Below are positions 59,720 to 64,000 of a stretch of DNA of 64,000 nucleotides, one piece after another. The notes beneath the pieces are model-generated. The model was not told the origin of the DNA. It did no database searches and was given only the letters and a program-made list of their open reading frames with translations. The position numbers and the translations under genes are program-made. How positions within the stretch are numbered: the stretch's first letter is position 1; the number at the start of each line of letters is the position of its first letter. Source of the DNA: an uncultured Clostridia bacterium (GTDB taxonomy: Bacteria > Bacillota > Clostridia > Oscillospirales > Ruminococcaceae); NCBI GenBank assembly GCA_945923775.1, contig CAMELR010000005.1, positions 1 through 64,000 on the forward strand, in the 5' to 3' direction.

Positions 59720-61309
59720 ATGAAGTACAAGAGGATAGCGGCTCTTGCCGCTGCCGCAGCGCTGCTTACCGGCTGCGCGGAAATACCCGACAGAAATATG
59801 TCGGCGCAGACCTCCGCGGGAACCGCCGAGGCTTCCGGCACCACCGACACAGCCGAGGTTTTCGACGAGATACCCGCGAAGCAGTACCCGGTAGAAAACA
59901 GCGATTTCGCGGTGAAGCTCAACGCCGAGGGCGGGACATTCACGGGCAACGTCCGCACCGACGGCGACCATGACGGCAAAGGTTACATAGTCCTCGACGA
60001 GGGAATGAAGCTCCAGCACATCGTCTCCGCGGACACCTCCCAGCACTACCGGATATCCATTGCGGCGCACTCCTACAGCGGCGCGGTGGTAAGGCTCAAG
60101 ACGGTCAACGAGACGGTGGGCGCGTATTATATTCCGGCTTCCGAATCGCCGGAGTTCACCATGTTCGCAGTGGACAGCGTGTACCTCTCAGCAGGTCCGG
60201 ATATTCTCACTTTCGAGGTGATACAGGGAAGCGCCGCGCTGGATTATATCCTTGTGGAAAGCTCCTCCGTGCCGGAGAAGTCATGCTATTATGTGTCGAG
60301 CTCCTGCGTTGGCAGCTCGACCTCCGTTGTGACGCTCGGACTGAAGAAGTTCCTTGCCGATAACTACGGAAAGCGCGTTATTGCGGGGCAGACGGTAACT
60401 CCCGGCTCCAACGCCGAGATAGACGCCATCACCCGCGAGACCGGGAGAACTCCCGCAATGCGCACCGGCGACCTGATGTTCTGCACTCCGTCGAAGTACG
60501 AAAGCACGAAGGAGTACGCCGATAACGAGGTCACCGCCGCCCTGGATTGGGGCAGAAACGGCGGGATAGTTTCCTTCGGGTGGCACTGGTACGCGCCGGA
60601 GGGGAAGTCGGATTACTACGCTGATACGAGCACGTTCGTACTCGGCGACGCGGTGACTGACCGCGACATCTCGATGGCGGACGACGAGGAGCTGAAAACC
60701 CTCCAGGAAAGCGGGCTTATCTCCGAGCAGACAGTGCTTCTGCTGAAGGATATCGACGCTGCGGCGGAGGTTCTCGACAAATTCCGCAGCGAGAATATCC
60801 CGGTGATATTCCAGCCGATACCCGACGGCGACAGCAGCATGTACTGGTGGGGCGGCAGCGCGGAAAACTACAAGTGGCTGTGGAAGCTGATGTTCCAGCG
60901 CATGGACAAGTACCACGGGCTGAACAACCTTATATGGGTGTGGAACGGCAGCAGCGAGGATTATTTCCCGGGCGAGGATTACTGCGACGTTATCGGGCAG
61001 AGCTTCTATGAGAACAGCCCGTCGCCCTTCGCGGGGAGGTTCTCGGCGCTTGCGGGCATGACGGACGTTCCGAAGCTGCTAGCGGTGACGAACTGCGACA
61101 GGCTCCCGTCGCTGGACTACATGCGCCGCGACAATGCAATGTGGTCCTGGTTCTCGGCGGGCAGCGGAAACTGCATGATAACCACCACCGGGGAGCTTTC
61201 CGAAAAATACACGAGCTGGCAGAACCTCCACGATATCTATAACAGCGAGCTGTGCGTGACCCTCGACAAGCTTCCGGACTTCGAAGAATACGCATTTCAG
61301 GAGGAATAA
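59720..61309 (+). CDS. GH26-fold lipoprotein, probably catalytically inactive
   Basis: 529 aa. Lipobox LLTGC (Cys19), Ser/Thr linker, a CBM35-like beta-sandwich (about 60-182), then a GH26 (beta-mannanase) barrel with WHWYAPEG, NNLIWVWNG, EDYCDVIG and AMWSWFSAG. The acid/base block, normally P-L-H-E followed by W-W-G, reads PIPDGDSSMYWWGG (366-379), so His is Pro368 and Glu is Asp369. The nucleophile block, normally (L/T)SE-x-G, reads LLAVTNCDRLP, with Asn458 for Glu. Both catalytic Glu appear lost while the fold signatures remain, suggesting a surface mannan-binding protein. It starts 4 bp after the FtsA-like gene. Confidence 0.85.
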   Translation: MKYKRIAALAAAAALLTGCAEIPDRNMSAQTSAGTAEASGTTDTAEVFDEIPAKQYPVENSDFAVKLNAEGGTFTGNVRTDGDHDGKGYIVLDEGMKLQHIVSADTSQHYRISIAAHSYSGAVVRLKTVNETVGAYYIPASESPEFTMFAVDSVYLSAGPDILTFEVIQGSAALDYILVESSSVPEKSCYYVSSSCVGSSTSVVTLGLKKFLADNYGKRVIAGQTVTPGSNAEIDAITRETGRTPAMRTGDLMFCTPSKYESTKEYADNEVTAALDWGRNGGIVSFGWHWYAPEGKSDYYADTSTFVLGDAVTDRDISMADDEELKTLQESGLISEQTVLLLKDIDAAAEVLDKFRSENIPVIFQPIPDGDSSMYWWGGSAENYKWLWKLMFQRMDKYHGLNNLIWVWNGSSEDYFPGEDYCDVIGQSFYENSPSPFAGRFSALAGMTDVPKLLAVTNCDRLPSLDYMRRDNAMWSWFSAGSGNCMITTTGELSEKYTSWQNLHDIYNSELCVTLDKLPDFEEYAFQEE

Positions 61310-61312
61310 GTA

Positions 61313-61487
61313 AATTCGGAATGCGGAATTCGGAATTATGGTGCGCGCTTCGCGCGTTATTTTAATTTTCAGAAATGCGAACAGCGGTAAAAAGCGCAGG
61401 TACATGTCGGCTTCAATCAATTGAAATATATCGCGAAGCGATACATTAATTCCGAATTCCTAATTCCGAATTCCTAATTCCGAATTA
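61313..61487. repeat. Miniature inverted-repeat element with 14-bp-period arms
   Basis: The left arm has AATTCGGAAT(T) at 61313 and 61327. The right arm has the reverse complement AATTCCGAATT at 61448, 61462 and 61476. All are spaced by 14 bp. Inside are small hairpins GCGCG/CGCGC (from 61343) and TATCGC/GCGATA (61429-61443). No coding capacity. It looks like a non-autonomous, MITE- or REP-like element. Confidence 0.65.
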
Positions 61488-61496
61488 AATAAAGCC

Positions 61497-61530
61497 GGGT
61501 CGGTTCTTTAAAAGAGCCGACCCTTTATAT
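61497..61530. terminator. Terminator between GH26-like and SGNH genes
   Basis: GGGTCGGTTC (61497-61506) pairs with GAGCCGACCC (61514-61523, one G-U), with T-rich tails on both strands. Confidence 0.85.
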
Positions 61531-61546
61531 TATAGTGCCCGAACTA

Positions 61547-62965
61547 TCAGGAGATCGTAATGCCGGAGATGTAGAACGCGAACGGCTTGCCCTCTGTGCC
61601 AGCCTTCGGAACTATCTTCAGCGTGTGCTTGCCGGAATCCATGAAGCTCTTGACCTGCGCGAACTGAACGTAGTTGCCCCAGCCGCCGGTAAAGTCAGCG
61701 TCGATGGTTGCCACAAGCTCGTCGTCTACGTATACGTCAGCCTTGCCTGCGTTGCTGGTGAGCTTCGCGTAAAGCAGACCGATGTTCTGCGCCTCGACCT
61801 CGATAACGAACGCGTCGTCGTCAGTTATCTCAGCGTCAGCGGGGAGCTTTGCGATCCAGGGGTTCTTGAAGCCACCGAAATCCATCGCCTTAATCTCGAA
61901 AGCGCCGGTGGAAACAGGCTGAGCCTCGTCTGTGGTGAGCAGCACGGCATTTTCGTACTTCGCGCCCTCGTCGCCTGCGGGTGCAAGCTCAGGATCGGTA
62001 TCGTCGATGCTGTCGAGGTTGTCGGTGACGTACTGGAGGTAGGTAGTCAGCATTGCGCTGAGTATAGCGTGTCCGGACATGTTCGGGTGGATATTGTCGC
62101 CGGAGATGTCAGACCACTGAACGTCGTTTGTGTTCAGGAAGTTCAGCATTGCGTCGTGGTAGGATACGAACGGCACGGAGTACTTTTCGGTAACTTCGCC
62201 GTGGCATTCCTGCACGCTGGTGCCGTTGTCCTGGGTCATCGCTATGCAGATGATGCCCGGGTTGCTGGAGTGCTTCCAGATCTTGCGGATAAGTCCCTCA
62301 TAGGTCAGCTTGTTGATTGCGTTGTTCTGGGATTCGTCGTTTACCGAGAAGTCGATGAACACCAGGTCGGGATCATGGCTCAGCACCTGGGCGTCGCAGC
62401 GGTGTACGCCTATGTAGGAGCCGGTCGCGCCGATTCCTGCGTTGACGTAGTTCACCTTTGCGTCGGGGTACTGGCTTTCGATCCACTTGGTGGTGAGCGC
62501 CGCGTAGCAGTTCTCGTTGTCGGCGCCGGTTCCCTGGGTTATCGAGCCGCCGAGGTACGCTATGGTGACTTCCTCGCCTGCCTGGAGCTTCTTTATTACC
62601 TTCGCTACGCGCGCGGGATTGCCCTGGGTGTACATCAGCAGTGGGAGCATATCTTCAGCCGCCTTGTCCGCGGTCTGCTGGTCAAGTCCGAGCTTGTCCT
62701 GGATCGCCGCGGACAGCAGGTCGGGCTTCATTGCAACGGGAAGCGTGGAAGAGTCGGAAGCGTCAGAAGCGCTGGAATCTATGGCGTCTGCGGTGGAAAC
62801 CGTGCTGCCTGCGTTGTCAGCGTTTGTGTTATCAGCGGAGCTGTCAGCCGCAGAAGTCTGCTGGCTGTCGGAATCAGCGGAGTTTGCGGAGCTGTTTCCT
62901 CCGGAGCACCCAGCCATGCTGAGCACCATTGCTCCTGCCATGATTATTGCGAGGAACTTTTTCAT
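61547..62965 (-). CDS. SGNH/GDSL-family esterase lipoprotein
   Basis: 472 aa. Lipobox LSMAGC (Cys20), a Ser/Ala/Asp-rich linker to about 75, then an SGNH hydrolase domain. YLGGSITQG holds Ser141 (block I), NAGIGATGS the Gly (block II), FSVND Asn209 (block III), and DNIHPN Asp290/His293 (block V). The last 140 residues form a beta-rich domain (VYVDDELVATIDADF, GKHTLKIV) like carbohydrate-binding modules of two-domain xylan/mannan acetyl esterases. Likely a surface carbohydrate esterase. It has its own consensus promoter. Confidence 0.88.
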   Translation of the reverse strand: MKKFLAIIMAGAMVLSMAGCSGGNSSANSADSDSQQTSAADSSADNTNADNAGSTVSTADAIDSSASDASDSSTLPVAMKPDLLSAAIQDKLGLDQQTADKAAEDMLPLLMYTQGNPARVAKVIKKLQAGEEVTIAYLGGSITQGTGADNENCYAALTTKWIESQYPDAKVNYVNAGIGATGSYIGVHRCDAQVLSHDPDLVFIDFSVNDESQNNAINKLTYEGLIRKIWKHSSNPGIICIAMTQDNGTSVQECHGEVTEKYSVPFVSYHDAMLNFLNTNDVQWSDISGDNIHPNMSGHAILSAMLTTYLQYVTDNLDSIDDTDPELAPAGDEGAKYENAVLLTTDEAQPVSTGAFEIKAMDFGGFKNPWIAKLPADAEITDDDAFVIEVEAQNIGLLYAKLTSNAGKADVYVDDELVATIDADFTGGWGNYVQFAQVKSFMDSGKHTLKIVPKAGTEGKPFAFYISGITIS

Positions 62966-62982
62966 AATAGATTCTCCTTAAA

Positions 62983-63012
62983 TTAAGTAATACGCTTATA
63001 AGTTAAGTAATA
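62983..63012. repeat. Direct repeat TTAAGTAATA in SGNH leader
   Basis: TTAAGTAATA occurs at 62983-62992 and 63003-63012, 20 bp apart (two helical turns), between promoter and start codon of the SGNH gene. Possible repressor site. Confidence 0.4.
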
Positions 63013-63029
63013 TTTAGCTTACTATTAGC

Positions 63030-63058
63030 ATTATACACCTAAAAATTTTAGTTGTCAA
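63030..63058 (-). promoter_or_regulatory. Promoter of SGNH gene
   Basis: Minus strand: TTGACA (63053-63058), 17-bp spacer, TATAAT (63030-63035), both perfect. Confidence 0.9.
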
Positions 63059-63171
63059 TAGGTCAGGTCGTAGAAATTACACAAATTATATACAATTTGA
63101 AATAGCTGCGACGAAACGAGGTGAGTTCCGTTTATATGAGTGAAGATCTTCACAGAAAAGGAGGTGCCTGT

Positions 63172-63726
63172 GTGAACGACGAGGAAATTATAAAGCTGTT
63201 CGAGGCGCGGGACGAAAAAGGGATATCCGCCGCCGGGGAACGCTACGGAAAGCTCCTGCGCAGCGTTGCGAGGGGGATACTCCGCAGCGAGCAGGACGCA
63301 GAGGAATGCGAGAGCGAAGCGCTGCTGCGTGCCTGGAACTCGATACCTCCCGCGAGGCCGGAGCGCCTGTGCGCCTATCTTTGCAGGATAGCAAGGCGGC
63401 TGGCTCTGGACAGGTACGACTACAACAACGCGGACAAGCGCCGTGCAGAAACGCTCCCGATAGAGGAGCTTGCGAAGTATATAGGCGGCTCCGGCGACGC
63501 GGCGGACAGGCTCTCCGAGCGGGAGCTTACAGGTCTGCTGAATGGATTCCTGCGCGGACAGGATAAGACCACGAGAGTGATTTTCATGCGGCGTTTCTGG
63601 TTCGGAGATACCACCGCCGGTATAGCTGAGCGGCTGCACGTCAGCGAAAGCATGGTGAAGTCGCGAATTTCCCGTACGCTGAAGAAGCTGCGGGAGTACC
63701 TCAGGAAGGAGGGCTACGATCTATGA
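63172..63726 (+). CDS. ECF-type RNA polymerase sigma factor
   Basis: A 184-aa sigma-70 family protein. Region 2 runs through YGKLLRSVARGILRSEQDAE and ALLRAWNSIPP. The region 4 HTH is TTAGIAERLHVSESMVKSRI. The GTG at 63172 follows AAGGAGGTG at the right distance; upstream frames have no such site. The next gene overlaps by ATGA and has anti-sigma topology. Distinct in sequence from the sigma factor at 19398. No consensus promoter is evident upstream. Confidence 0.9.
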   Translation: MNDEEIIKLFEARDEKGISAAGERYGKLLRSVARGILRSEQDAEECESEALLRAWNSIPPARPERLCAYLCRIARRLALDRYDYNNADKRRAETLPIEELAKYIGGSGDAADRLSERELTGLLNGFLRGQDKTTRVIFMRRFWFGDTTAGIAERLHVSESMVKSRISRTLKKLREYLRKEGYDL

Positions 63727-64000
63727 AAGACATAAAAAAGCTAAACAGCGCTCTCAACGACATCGACGAGCGCTTTATAGAGGAAGCCGCGCAGGCGGGC
63801 AGGGCGCATTCAGTGCCGGGCTGGGTCAGGTACGGCGCGGTGATCGCGGGCGGCGCGGCGGCTGTTATCGCCGTGTGCATATTTACGTCAGGCGGCGGCT
63901 CCCGGGGAGTCGACCTTGTAGCGCAGAGCGGCTCGCAGACTCAGTACTCTGCGGCTTATTTTACCTCTGCGGAGGAAATGAAGGTCTCCGCTTCCTACGA
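63723..64000 (+). CDS. Putative anti-sigma factor, cut by window end
   Basis: 92 codons are visible. A 35-residue cytoplasmic head (DIKKLNSALNDIDERFIEEA) precedes a transmembrane helix (about 41-60, YGAVIAGGAAAVIAVCIFT), then a Gly/Ser-rich start of an extracellular part. The start overlaps the sigma stop codon, so the two are co-translated. The layout mirrors the head and helix of the 20105 protein. The rest lies beyond the window. Confidence 0.7.
   Translation, partial: MKDIKKLNSALNDIDERFIEEAAQAGRAHSVPGWVRYGAVIAGGAAAVIAVCIFTSGGGSRGVDLVAQSGSQTQYSAAYFTSAEEMKVSASY

Overview
The window looks like a chromosomal segment of an anaerobic, fibre-degrading Firmicute of the Ruminococcus / Oscillospiraceae type. 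The signs are a secreted protein ending in a type I dockerin (cellulosome-style), a GH130 mannosylglucose phosphorylase, GTP-dependent PEP carboxykinase, starch/glycogen enzymes, lipoproteins with acidic Ser/Thr-rich linkers, and strong Shine-Dalgarno sites with TTGACA-17-TATAAT promoters. No rRNA, tRNA or CRISPR array was found. The genus is an inference from gene content; no marker gene was compared.

1-17.77 kb is accessory DNA stacked against the 3' end of rpsI. The outermost part (1-5.98 kb) is a decayed integrative mobilizable element (element 1): an HsdS-like fragment, a frameshifted HEPN-type gene, a XRE regulator with an operator array, an Xis-like protein, a frameshifted RepA-like ATPase, TnpV, and a MobV relaxase fused by deletion to the catalytic half of a tyrosine integrase. 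A complete-looking second element (element 2, about 11.7 kb) follows. It is flanked by a 15-bp duplication of the rpsI 3' end (6072-6086 and 17772-17786) and carries matched 23-bp arm-type repeats at both ends. Its backbone is TnpV, a small HTH protein, Xis, RepA, MobV and integrase. Its cargo is a zinc-ribbon protein with a divergent XRE regulator, an AT-rich ATPase + putative PD-(D/E)xK nuclease pair (candidate defence module), and a zinc-finger protein.

17.77-25 kb holds the rplM-rpsI operon (minus), an ECF sigma factor with a large membrane-anchored anti-sigma-like partner, and a class A penicillin-binding protein. 25-34 kb (minus) is central carbon metabolism: AraD, an FGGY ribulokinase-like kinase, a GH13 amylase/neopullulanase, glycogen phosphorylase and PEP carboxykinase. 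34-37.4 kb has SmpB directly behind a secreted LRR-FIVAR-dockerin protein, then a small four-Cys protein.

37.7-45.3 kb (plus) runs alaS, HIT protein, holA, RNase M5-like, then a MBOAT/AlgJ O-acetylation pair. 45.5-49.6 kb has an O-acetylhomoserine sulfhydrylase with a Met/Arg-rich leader peptide, a GH3 lipoprotein, a HAD hydrolase and a cytidylate kinase-like protein. 49.8-54.8 kb (minus) is one operon: secA2-like, mnmE, trkA-like, gph-like. 54.9-61.3 kb (plus) is GH130, Nudix, a second trkA-like gene, an FtsA-like protein and a GH26-fold lipoprotein that appears to lack both catalytic glutamates. 61.5-64 kb has an SGNH-esterase lipoprotein diverging from a second ECF sigma / anti-sigma pair cut by the window edge.
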